Shown piece by piece: positions 1 through 6,585 of a DNA stretch of 11,390 bases. Numbering within the stretch: position 1 is the first letter of the stretch; each line of letters opens with the position of its first letter. Position numbers and translations under genes: made by a program. The notes beneath the pieces were generated by a model. It ran no database searches, had not been told where the DNA came from, and worked only from the letters and a program-made list of their open reading frames with translations. This stretch comes from Gammaproteobacteria bacterium (GTDB lineage: Bacteria; Pseudomonadota; Gammaproteobacteria; PS1; Pseudothioglobaceae): the NCBI GenBank assembly GCA_003489145.1, contig DNJI01000103.1:1-11390 (forward strand), read 5' to 3'.

Positions 1-212
1 GCTAAACGTTTAGCCAATAGTGGAATCTCAAATGCACCTGGTGCATAAAACACGTTAACGTTGTTTTTATTAATGCCGTATTTTGCTAAAGTTTCATGCG
101 CTGCCGCTAATAGTTTATCACCAATATCTTGATAAAAATAGCCGACAATAATAGCCACTTTAGCATTCGCTAAAAAATCTTGATTGGCATCGCGATCAAA
201 TTTAAATTCCAT
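1..212 (-). CDS. ribH: 6,7-dimethyl-8-ribityllumazine synthase, N-terminal part (cut by window edge)
   Basis: Lumazine synthase condenses 5-amino-6-ribitylamino-uracil with 3,4-dihydroxy-2-butanone 4-phosphate, the penultimate step of riboflavin synthesis; in the cytoplasm it usually forms pentamers or 60-mers. About 70 codons are visible before the window edge. The first beta strand (AKVAIIVGYFY) and the diagnostic PGAFEIPL substrate-site motif, near residues 58-65, are present. Two tandem ATGs exist, at 213-215 and 210-212. The AAGGA ribosome site overlapping the ribBA stop codon sits 5 nt from the second ATG and only 2 nt from the first, so I chose 212. The gene follows ribBA by a few bases and is surely co-transcribed with it. 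Family members are about 150-160 residues, so roughly half is missing to the left. The identification rests on the motif and on operon context. Confidence 0.93.
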   Translation of the reverse strand, partial: MEFKFDRDANQDFLANAKVAIIVGYFYQDIGDKLLAAAHETLAKYGINKNNVNVFYAPGAFEIPLLAKRL

Positions 213-220
213 CATTTTCC

Positions 221-1297
221 TTATTTTTGGGTGTCAACGTATTCAACCACTTCCAAGCCAAAACCTTTGAGGCCATGTAGCTTTCTAGGGCTGCCTAGGA
301 TTTTCATTTTCTTCACACCAAGATCTGACAAAATTTGCGCACCAACACCGTAAGTTTTAATATCATCACCGCCCGCATCTCTAACGGTAGAATCAATATT
401 TTGCAGGATGGATTTGTCAGTTTGTTTTCTTAATAACAAGAACACGCCAACATCTGATTTGGCAATATGCTTTAATGCCGAATCCACATTAAAACCAATT
501 GAACTCTCTTGCAACACATCTCTAAACGTATCTTCCATATGCACACGCACACAAGTAGTACTGTCATTGGTAATGTCACCCTTAACCAGTGCTAGGTGTG
601 TTTCATTATGAATACTGTCAAGGAATGAAACCAATCTAAAAGTTGCATGCTCGGTTTTGAATTCACGTTCATTAATGCGCTCAATGGTTTTTTCATTTTC
701 AACACGGTAAGAGATTAAATCTTCAATTGTGCCCCATCTAATATCGTGCTTTTTGGCAAAAACTTCTAAATCATCACGGCGTGCCATGGTGCCATCTTCA
801 TTAAGGATTTCAACAATGACTGAGGCTGGCTCGTAACCTGCTAGACGTGCGAGATCACAACCCGCTTCAGTATGCCCAGCACGAATCAGTACACCACCAG
901 GTTGTGCCATTAAAGGAAAAATATGGCCCGGCTGTACAATATCAGCAGGTGTTGCGTCTTTTGCCACTGCATCCAAAACTGTCTTAGCTCTGTCTGCAGC
1001 TGAAATACCCGTGGTCACACCTTCTACGGCTTCGATAGAAACCGTAAAGTTAGTACCATTAGCATCGTTATTTTGCGCCACCATGAGTGGTAAGTTGAGT
1101 TGTTTGCAACGCTCTTGAGTGAGGGTTAAGCAAATCAAGCCACGACCATAAGTTGCCATGAAATTAATGTCTTCTTTGGTACAAGTAGCCGCAGGAATAA
1201 TCAAATCGCCTTCGTTCTCACGATCTTCATCATCCATCAAGATGATCATCTTGCCTTGTTTGTAGTCTTCTAAGATTTCTTCAATCGTTGCTTTCAT
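221..1297 (-). CDS. ribBA: 3,4-dihydroxy-2-butanone 4-phosphate synthase fused to a degenerate GTP cyclohydrolase II-like domain (RibBX type)
   Basis: 358 residues. The N-terminal half (about 1-200) is a complete DHBP synthase, which converts ribulose 5-phosphate to the four-carbon unit of riboflavin. It has the acidic loop DDEDRENEGD (22-31), TTGISAADRAKT (95-106), HTEAGCDL (142-149) and the conserved Glu in VEILNEDG. The C-terminal half (about 218-358) is related to GTP cyclohydrolase II: it has VRVHMED at 250-256 and an ending PRKLHGLKGFGLEVVE like that of RibA. However, the three zinc cysteines expected after the HxE segment are absent; the stretch reads EDTFRDVLQESSIGFN. Established knowledge: RibB proteins with a RibA-like domain lacking catalytic residues are common in Proteobacteria and have been called RibBX. 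I therefore infer RibB activity only, with a separate ribA elsewhere. The ATG overlaps the ribE stop by one base (TAATG), suggesting translational coupling. Confidence 0.95.
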   Translation of the reverse strand: MKATIEEILEDYKQGKMIILMDDEDRENEGDLIIPAATCTKEDINFMATYGRGLICLTLTQERCKQLNLPLMVAQNNDANGTNFTVSIEAVEGVTTGISAADRAKTVLDAVAKDATPADIVQPGHIFPLMAQPGGVLIRAGHTEAGCDLARLAGYEPASVIVEILNEDGTMARRDDLEVFAKKHDIRWGTIEDLISYRVENEKTIERINEREFKTEHATFRLVSFLDSIHNETHLALVKGDITNDSTTCVRVHMEDTFRDVLQESSIGFNVDSALKHIAKSDVGVFLLLRKQTDKSILQNIDSTVRDAGGDDIKTYGVGAQILSDLGVKKMKILGSPRKLHGLKGFGLEVVEYVDTQK

Positions 1298-1896
1298 TAT
1301 GATTTGTTATTGTTTAATAATTGTTCAAGGTGTCTGGCAATTAAATCAACTTCAAGGTTGACTTGGTTGCCTATATTAAGCAACCCTAGTGTTGTTGCTG
1401 TTAATGTATGTGGCACAATGTTGACATCAAATACGTTAGTATCAATACTGTTAACCGTTAAGCTCACACCATTAATGGTGATTGAGCCTTTTCTAGCAAT
1501 GTATTTTACCAAATTCTGTGGGGCACTTATTTTAAAACGCGTTGACTCACCCTGGATAGTTCTATCTACTACCTCACCCTGTCCATCAACATGACCACTC
1601 ACTAGATGACCATCAATACCTTGATTGAGTCTCAAAGCCTTTTCAAGATTAATATCATCACCCACAGATAAATCGCCAAAAATAGAGCAATCTAGCGTTT
1701 CTTGAGAGAGATCTGCTTTAAAACTGTTGTCGCTAATTTCAATCGCCGTTAAGCACACACCATTCACAGCAATACTATCACCAATCGCAACATTGGAAAA
1801 ATCCAGCTCGCTTGAGGCAAAACTCAACACCGCACCTTTGTCGTGCATGTCTTTAGTTTTGATTTGACCAATGGCTTGAATAATGCCTGTGAACAT
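1297..1896 (-). CDS. ribE: riboflavin synthase, alpha subunit
   Basis: Riboflavin synthase dismutates two molecules of 6,7-dimethyl-8-ribityllumazine into riboflavin and the pyrimidine precursor, the last step of the pathway. The 199-residue protein has the family's internal duplication. Lumazine-binding repeat 1 begins with the hallmark MFTGII (1-6) and carries VNGVCLTA (44-51). Repeat 2 carries the matching INGVSLTV (141-148). Length and repeat spacing are normal. The gene is also called ribC in some species. Its stop codon shares a base with the ribBA start. Its own start follows the yihY stop by 36 nt of AT-rich sequence with no recognisable Shine-Dalgarno site, so initiation may be weak or depend on upstream translation. 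I saw no FMN riboswitch: the leader is far too short. Confidence 0.96.
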   Translation of the reverse strand: MFTGIIQAIGQIKTKDMHDKGAVLSFASSELDFSNVAIGDSIAVNGVCLTAIEISDNSFKADLSQETLDCSIFGDLSVGDDINLEKALRLNQGIDGHLVSGHVDGQGEVVDRTIQGESTRFKISAPQNLVKYIARKGSITINGVSLTVNSIDTNVFDVNIVPHTLTATTLGLLNIGNQVNLEVDLIARHLEQLLNNNKS

Positions 1897-1932
1897 ATAA
1901 ATTTAACTATATTAAAGTTTGCTAATTTTACG

Positions 1933-2724
1933 CTAATTGTCGAGTTTGACCAACTCTTTGTTTTCAAAGCAATAACAAAAGCTAGCCCCTAACAATACGA
2001 TTATCCATGCTAAGTAAACCCATAACATAACCAACAACAATATCGATAAAGTGCCGTAAATCAACTCGTATACGGGAAAATATTGAATATAAGCAAACAT
2101 AGCATACTTAATAACTTCTAAACCTATTGCCGCAATTACACCGGCTTTAAGCGCATTACTAAAACGCACGCTTTCTAACGGAACGGCATAATACAAAATT
2201 GCAAAACCTAGGCTAGACAAGACAAATGGCGCCATGAATGGCGCATAACCCGCCATTGGTAGTTGATTAAAAAGCTCTAAGGCCATCACATAAGAACTAA
2301 AGAATAACGAGGCACCAACAAAAATTGGCCCTAAAAATAAGACGAATAAATAAGAAATTAAACCCTGCATCCAGTGACGATGATGGTGATCATGCCACAT
2401 TAAATTAACGCGCTTATCTACTTCATATAAAAGCAACATTACCGCAAACACTAAAAAACCAGAGGTTAATCCTTTAAGTGACTGTGCTTGCAGGATGAAT
2501 TGTTGAATATAGTCTTTAGCTGCATCGTAGTTTTGCGGTAACAACTGTGTGAACAAAAATTGTTCTAGGTGTTGTTGTAGATCAGCAAAATAAGGGGAAA
2601 GAGAGAAAACACTTAAGCCTAATGCCAAGCCAGGCACAATGGCAAACAAAGTATCGAATGACAGTATTGCAGCGGAATCAAAGCCTTGACGCTTAACAAA
2701 CCTTTTCAATACTGCTGTAATCAT
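1933..2724 (-). CDS. yihY: YihY/RBN-family inner membrane protein with a histidine-rich loop
   Basis: 263-residue polytopic membrane protein of the YihY (virulence factor BrkB / formerly 'ribonuclease BN') family. The match to E. coli YihY runs nearly end to end: LGP..VGASL..SSY at 131-145, Y.AVP.. near 179, FP.Y.LIYG at 216-224, and W.Y..W.IVLLGA at 235-247. About six hydrophobic segments are visible. The old RNase BN assignment belongs to another protein (elaC), so no enzymatic role should be assumed; the function is unknown. The N-terminus is roughly 25 residues shorter than in E. coli. Residues 111-117, in the loop after the second hydrophobic segment, read HDHHHRH, where E. coli has basic residues. 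Translation is probably coupled to ybiT: the AAGGA site overlaps the ybiT TAA stop, and the ATG follows that stop after one base. Confidence 0.9.
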   Translation of the reverse strand: MITAVLKRFVKRQGFDSAAILSFDTLFAIVPGLALGLSVFSLSPYFADLQQHLEQFLFTQLLPQNYDAAKDYIQQFILQAQSLKGLTSGFLVFAVMLLLYEVDKRVNLMWHDHHHRHWMQGLISYLFVLFLGPIFVGASLFFSSYVMALELFNQLPMAGYAPFMAPFVLSSLGFAILYYAVPLESVRFSNALKAGVIAAIGLEVIKYAMFAYIQYFPVYELIYGTLSILLLVMLWVYLAWIIVLLGASFCYCFENKELVKLDN

Positions 2725-2725
2725 T

Positions 2726-4312
2726 TTATCCTTGTGATTTTAAGTAGTCCTCATAATTGCCAGAATAGTAATGCATGCCATCCTCTTTAAGCTCTACCAC
2801 TTTAGTAGATAACGATGACACAAACTCTCTATCATGACTGACAAAGATAAGTGTACCCTCATAATTATCCAGTGCAAGGTTAAGTGCCTCGATTGACTCC
2901 ATATCCAAGTGGTTAGTTGGCTCATCCATCACCAATACATTTGGTTTTTGTAACATCAACTTGCCAAATAACATTCTGCCTTTCTCACCACCAGACAGTG
3001 ATTTAACACTCTTGATGATGTCATTCTTTCCAAATAACATCTTGCCAAGAACGCCACGCATGGCTTGAATATCATCTTTTTCACTCTTGAATTGGCTCAT
3101 CCAATCTAATACGGTCATGTCTTCTTCAAAATCAGCAGTGTGATCCTGTGCATAATAACCAATATTAATATTTTCACTCCACTTGACCTTACCCTTATCA
3201 GTTTCAAGTTCGCCAACTAAGGTGCGCAATAAAGTCGTTTTACCAATACCATTTTGACCAATAATAGCCACACGCTCACCAACTTCAAATAAGAAGCCGA
3301 TGTCTTTTAAGACCTCAACACCATCGAAACTTTTTGCCAATCCTTCCACTTCTAATACATTTCTATGGAGTTTGTTTTCTTGATTAAAGTAAATGTACGG
3401 ACTCACTCTTGACGAAGGCTTAATATCATCAAGTTCAATTTTTTCAAGTTGCTTTTGACGTGATGTTGCTTGCTTAGCTTTAGAAGCATTTGAAGAAAAG
3501 CGAGAGACAAAATGCTTAAGCTCTTTAATCTTAGCTTCTTTCTTAGCATTGTCCGTTTGCATTTTTTCTTGAATGGCGGTTGCAGCAATCATAAATTGAT
3601 CGTAATTACCCGGGAAAGTATTCAATGCACCGTAATCCAAATCAGACATGTGGGTACACACTCCGTTTAAGAAATGTCTATCGTGAGAAATGATCACCAT
3701 CGTAGCTTTACGATCATTTAAGACATCAACCAACCAACTAATAGAATTGATATCCAAGTTGTTGGTTGGCTCATCTAATAATAAGATTTCAGGATCAGAA
3801 AATAGCGCCTGCGCAAGTAAAATCCGTAGCTTCCAACCAGGGGCAATCTCACTCATTAAGCCGTAATGTTGCTCCTCAGGAATATCCAACCCAAGTAACA
3901 ACTCACTGGCAGAAGATTCAGCCATATAGCCATCCATCTCGGCAAATTCCATTTCCAATTCCCCAACCTTAATGCCGTCTTCGTCACTCATTTCTGGCAA
4001 AGCGTAAATACGGTCTCTTTCTTTTTTTACTTTCCAAAGTTTTTCGTGACCCATGATCACTGTATCAACAACACGGAACTCCTCATAAGCAAATTGATCC
4101 TGGCGCAAAACACCCAATCGCTCACCATCACTAATACTTACCGTACCATTAGAAGGTGTTAACTCACCCGTTAAGATTTTCATGAAAGTTGATTTTCCAC
4201 AACCGTTTGCGCCAATTAAGCCATAGCGATTACCACCTTGGAATTTGATAGAAATGTTTTCAAATAAAGGTTTTTCACCAAATTGCATGGTGATATTGGC
4301 AGTAGAAATCAT
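2726..4312 (-). CDS. ybiT: ABC-F family ATPase, YbiT type
   Basis: Soluble tandem ATPase of the ABC-F group, whose studied members bind the ribosomal E site and modulate translation; it is not a transporter. 528 residues, collinear with E. coli YbiT. NBD1 has Walker A GANGCGKST (34-42), Walker B ILLLDEPTNNLD (176-187) and switch SHDRHF (209-214). Its signature position reads SEIAPGWKLR (154-163) instead of LSGGQ, as in YbiT orthologues. The interdomain linker (about 240-310) is charged and helical, with FVSRFSSNASKAKQATSR. NBD2 has Walker A GQNGIGKTT (352-360), signature LSGGEKGRM (439-447), Walker B VLVMDEPTNHLD (459-470) and SHDREF (492-497). The motif NRYGLIGANG and the QHYG.MSE..PGWKLR block favour YbiT over EttA or Uup. 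It is the first gene of the riboflavin-containing unit. It has a short leader and no strong Shine-Dalgarno site. Confidence 0.95.
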   Translation of the reverse strand: MISTANITMQFGEKPLFENISIKFQGGNRYGLIGANGCGKSTFMKILTGELTPSNGTVSISDGERLGVLRQDQFAYEEFRVVDTVIMGHEKLWKVKKERDRIYALPEMSDEDGIKVGELEMEFAEMDGYMAESSASELLLGLDIPEEQHYGLMSEIAPGWKLRILLAQALFSDPEILLLDEPTNNLDINSISWLVDVLNDRKATMVIISHDRHFLNGVCTHMSDLDYGALNTFPGNYDQFMIAATAIQEKMQTDNAKKEAKIKELKHFVSRFSSNASKAKQATSRQKQLEKIELDDIKPSSRVSPYIYFNQENKLHRNVLEVEGLAKSFDGVEVLKDIGFLFEVGERVAIIGQNGIGKTTLLRTLVGELETDKGKVKWSENINIGYYAQDHTADFEEDMTVLDWMSQFKSEKDDIQAMRGVLGKMLFGKNDIIKSVKSLSGGEKGRMLFGKLMLQKPNVLVMDEPTNHLDMESIEALNLALDNYEGTLIFVSHDREFVSSLSTKVVELKEDGMHYYSGNYEDYLKSQG

Positions 4313-4341
4313 AATAGCTGGGCAAATTTACAAAAAGCAAC

Positions 4342-4370
4342 ATTATCCCCTAATCACGATAAAAGCTCAA
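4342..4370 (-). promoter_or_regulatory. sigma70-type promoter for the ybiT-yihY-rib operon
   Basis: On the minus strand, a -35 box TTGAGC (4370 to 4365) is followed by a 17-nt spacer and a -10 box GATAAT (4347 to 4342). Both boxes match the sigma70 consensus at five of six positions (TTGACA, TATAAT), and the spacer is ideal. Transcription would begin near 4335, leaving a leader of about 20-25 nt before the ybiT ATG at 4312. This is the best promoter-like sequence in the left half and the only clear one for the five minus-strand genes below it. Called by eye. Confidence 0.7.
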
Positions 4371-4389
4371 CTATTAGCCATTGCTTTTA
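4360..4389. repeat. 7-bp inverted repeat in the ybiT/ftsW divergent region
   Basis: TAAAAGC at 4360-4366 is matched by its reverse complement GCTTTTA at 4383-4389, with 16 bases between. The arm centres are 23 bp apart, about two helical turns. The left arm overlaps the -35 region of the ybiT promoter, and the right arm lies just before the putative ftsW -10. This is a possible operator for divergent control, but a 7-bp match in AT-rich DNA may be chance. Confidence 0.25.
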
Positions 4390-4392
4390 GGG

Positions 4393-4405
4393 TATAAAAT
4401 ATAAG
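4393..4405 (+). promoter_or_regulatory. candidate -10 region for ftsW-murG
   Basis: The plus-strand sequence TATAAAATATAAG at 4393-4405 offers good -10 hexamers (TATAAA, TAAAAT, TATAAG) 26-38 bases before the ftsW start. No convincing -35 lies 16-18 bases upstream of any of them. An ftsW promoter must lie somewhere in this gap if transcription starts here, because the gene upstream is divergent. Weak call based on composition and position. Confidence 0.35.
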
Positions 4406-4430
4406 CTCTTTAGCTATTCACATTACAACC

Positions 4431-5561
4431 TTGATATTTAATAAAACTGGCCAATCTCCTGATACAAAACTACTCGTCACTATTGTGGTTTTAATTATCT
4501 TCGGCTGGATACTGTCCTTTTCTGCCTCACTCGCACACTTTGATAGTTATTCCTATGTTCGTAAACAAGGGTTTTATATTGTGCTTGGCCTTATTGTAGG
4601 TTTTTTTGTTTTAAAAACACCTTTGTCTTTTTTCAAACTGCATTCGAGAAAATTGTTTATTTTTAGTTTGATTTTATTGGGCATTGTTTTATTGCCTGAT
4701 CCAATTGGTTTTTCAGCCAACGGCGCAAGACGCTGGATTAACTTTGTTGTCTTTAAATTTCAGCCTTCTGAAATGATGAAATTAGCCATGATTTTATTTA
4801 TGGCTGGTTTTTTAATCCGTCAAGAAAAAGAAGTAACTGGCTCTTTAACCGGTATAGGAAAAACCTTACTTATTGTTGCCTCATCTGGCTTGTTAACAAT
4901 GCTGGAAACTGATTTAGGCGCCACCATCATCATTACGATTACCGCACTTAGTATGTTGTTTATTGCCGGATCTTACATTAAAGAATTACTCATGGCAGGT
5001 GCTGGAATACTTGGAGGGCTTGCTTTATATGTTTTTTTCGACCCTACTAGATTAGATAGATGGTTGTCGTTTTGGATGAACGATCTATGGGGCAAGGATG
5101 GTGTGCACCAAACTCAACAAGCCTTGATTGGTATTGGCAGAGGAGATTGGACGGGCACCGGGTTAGGTGCTGGTATTCAAAAATACACCAAATTACCTGA
5201 GTCTCATACTGATATGATTTTTGCAATTATTGGTGAAGAGCTCGGCATTATTGGTATGTTATTTGTTTTATTTAGTTTTGCCTACATTATTAACAAAGGC
5301 TTTAGTATCGCCAAAGAGGCACTTAAACACGGTAGAAAATACAGCTCTTATGTGGCGTTTGGCATATGCACTTGGTTCTCAATGCAAGTCGGCGTCAATA
5401 TTGCGATGAATCTTGGTCTGATACCAATCAAAGGTTTTACATTGCCACTGATCAGTTATGGCGGTAGTAGTATGATTTTTTCTATTATTGCCTTAGCAAT
5501 CATTCTTAGAATCGACATGGAAAACAGAGCGCCTTATAGCAAACAAAGAGATTATGTCTAA
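4431..5561 (+). CDS. ftsW: lipid II polymerase / division protein FtsW (SEDS family)
   Basis: FtsW is the SEDS-family peptidoglycan glycosyltransferase of the division septum, working with FtsI in the inner membrane. 376 residues with about ten hydrophobic segments. Family motifs in order: NGARRWI (97-103), KFQPSE (109-114), ETDLGATI (159-166), KLPESHTDMIFAIIGEELG (254-272) in the long periplasmic loop, including the Asp at 261 that aligns with the proposed catalytic Asp, and GLIPIKGFTLPLISYGGSS (329-347). I call FtsW and not RodA because murG follows directly and the PESHTD block is of FtsW type. The start is TTG at 4431: no in-frame ATG or GTG lies between the upstream stop (4395-4397) and the first membrane segment, and no Shine-Dalgarno site is evident. 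The short cytoplasmic N-terminus this gives is plausible. It overlaps murG by 8 nt. Confidence 0.95.
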   Translation: MIFNKTGQSPDTKLLVTIVVLIIFGWILSFSASLAHFDSYSYVRKQGFYIVLGLIVGFFVLKTPLSFFKLHSRKLFIFSLILLGIVLLPDPIGFSANGARRWINFVVFKFQPSEMMKLAMILFMAGFLIRQEKEVTGSLTGIGKTLLIVASSGLLTMLETDLGATIIITITALSMLFIAGSYIKELLMAGAGILGGLALYVFFDPTRLDRWLSFWMNDLWGKDGVHQTQQALIGIGRGDWTGTGLGAGIQKYTKLPESHTDMIFAIIGEELGIIGMLFVLFSFAYIINKGFSIAKEALKHGRKYSSYVAFGICTWFSMQVGVNIAMNLGLIPIKGFTLPLISYGGSSMIFSIIALAIILRIDMENRAPYSKQRDYV

Positions 5562-6585
5562 ACAAAAAAAGACAATTTTAATTATGGCTGGTGGCACCGG
5601 CGGGCATATATTTCCAGCCTTAGCCATCTCAAAAGTGCTCAAGCAGCGCTCGGCTAATATCGAGTGGTTAGGATCAAAACGCGGCATGGAAAATACATTA
5701 GTGCCTAAGCACAATATTCCATTACACACAGTCAGTGCCGTGGGTTTGCGCGGTAAAAATAGGTTGGCACTAATCAAAGCGCCCTTCTTATTAAGTCTTG
5801 CCTTTATCCAGACAGTACGTGTATTTGCTAAGGTAAACCCCAGTGTTGTACTTGGTATGGGTGGCTTTGCTTCAGGTATTGGTGGCTTAGTGGCTTGGCT
5901 GTTACGTGTGCCACTAGTCATTCACGAACAAAACTCAATTCCCGGCACCACTAACAAACTTTTATCAAAGATTGCCACACAAACTTTTCAAGCATTTGAC
6001 GATAGTTTTGATCGCTCAACTGAGGTTTTTACTTCTGGCAACCCGGTATTGTTTAAGCCTAAAAAGAAAAGTGCTAACAATAAAAAACTCAACTTATTAA
6101 TTGTTGGTGGCAGTCTAGGTGCCAAGCCTATTAATGATATCGTTACTAGACTGAGTATTGATATCAACATTTGGCATCAAACTGGTAAACAGCACCTAGA
6201 TAGTGTTAAAGCTCAATATAACAATAAAAATGTAAAAGTAGAGGCGTTTATTGATGATATGGCAAAAGCTTACGCTTGGGCAGATATTGTACTTTGTCGC
6301 GCAGGCGCGATGACAATTTCAGAGTTGATGCTTTCAGCCACGCCTAGTATTTTGATTCCACTGCCACATGCAATTGATAACCATCAATTTTACAATGCCA
6401 AAATCCTTTCTAGTCATAACGCTGGCATTTTGATTGAGCAAAAAGATTTAAGCCTTAAACTGCTTGAAAAAACATTGTTAGATATTGATGATACGCAGAT
6501 TCAACAAATGTCTGACAACGCAAAACAGCTGGCCAAACCTGAAGCAGCAAAGATGATTAGTGACTACTTGCTTGAGATTGGTTAA
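5554..6585 (+). CDS. murG: UDP-N-acetylglucosamine--N-acetylmuramyl-(pentapeptide) pyrophosphoryl-undecaprenol N-acetylglucosamine transferase
   Basis: MurG adds GlcNAc to lipid I to make lipid II on the cytoplasmic face of the inner membrane, the substrate that FtsW polymerises. 343 residues, two Rossmann-like GT-B domains, family 28. The N-domain G-loop GGTGGH is at 13-18, followed by VPKH, the SAVGLRGK motif (61-68), LGMGGFASG (100-108) and HEQNSIPG (124-131). The C-domain has LLIVGGSLGA (181-190), FIDDMAKAYAWAD (232-244) and the donor-binding block CRAGAMTISEL (248-258), with the Glu at 257 expected to contact UDP-GlcNAc ribose. Length and order match E. coli MurG. The start overlaps the ftsW stop (ATGTCTAA), with a modest AAAGAG upstream, so the two are probably translationally coupled. 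The last nine codons and the stop overlap the 3' end of bioB on the other strand. Confidence 0.97.
   Translation: MSKQKKTILIMAGGTGGHIFPALAISKVLKQRSANIEWLGSKRGMENTLVPKHNIPLHTVSAVGLRGKNRLALIKAPFLLSLAFIQTVRVFAKVNPSVVLGMGGFASGIGGLVAWLLRVPLVIHEQNSIPGTTNKLLSKIATQTFQAFDDSFDRSTEVFTSGNPVLFKPKKKSANNKKLNLLIVGGSLGAKPINDIVTRLSIDINIWHQTGKQHLDSVKAQYNNKNVKVEAFIDDMAKAYAWADIVLCRAGAMTISELMLSATPSILIPLPHAIDNHQFYNAKILSSHNAGILIEQKDLSLKLLEKTLLDIDDTQIQQMSDNAKQLAKPEAAKMISDYLLEIG

Noticed and set aside
1897..1932. Possible FMN riboswitch ahead of the riboflavin genes
   Set aside because: Only 36 nt separate yihY and ribE, far too short for an RFN element, and no RFN-like conserved segments were noticed around ribE, ribBA or ribH.
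4313..4418. AATAGCT (4313-4319) and AGCTATT (4412-4418) inverted pair flanking the divergent gap
   Set aside because: A seven-base AT-rich match 92 bp apart is readily expected by chance, and it does not fit any promoter geometry seen there.
5493..5921. 142-codon minus-strand open frame across the ftsW/murG junction
   Set aside because: It is antisense to conserved ftsW and murG coding sequence, has no ribosome site or recognisable domain, and is best explained as a shadow frame.
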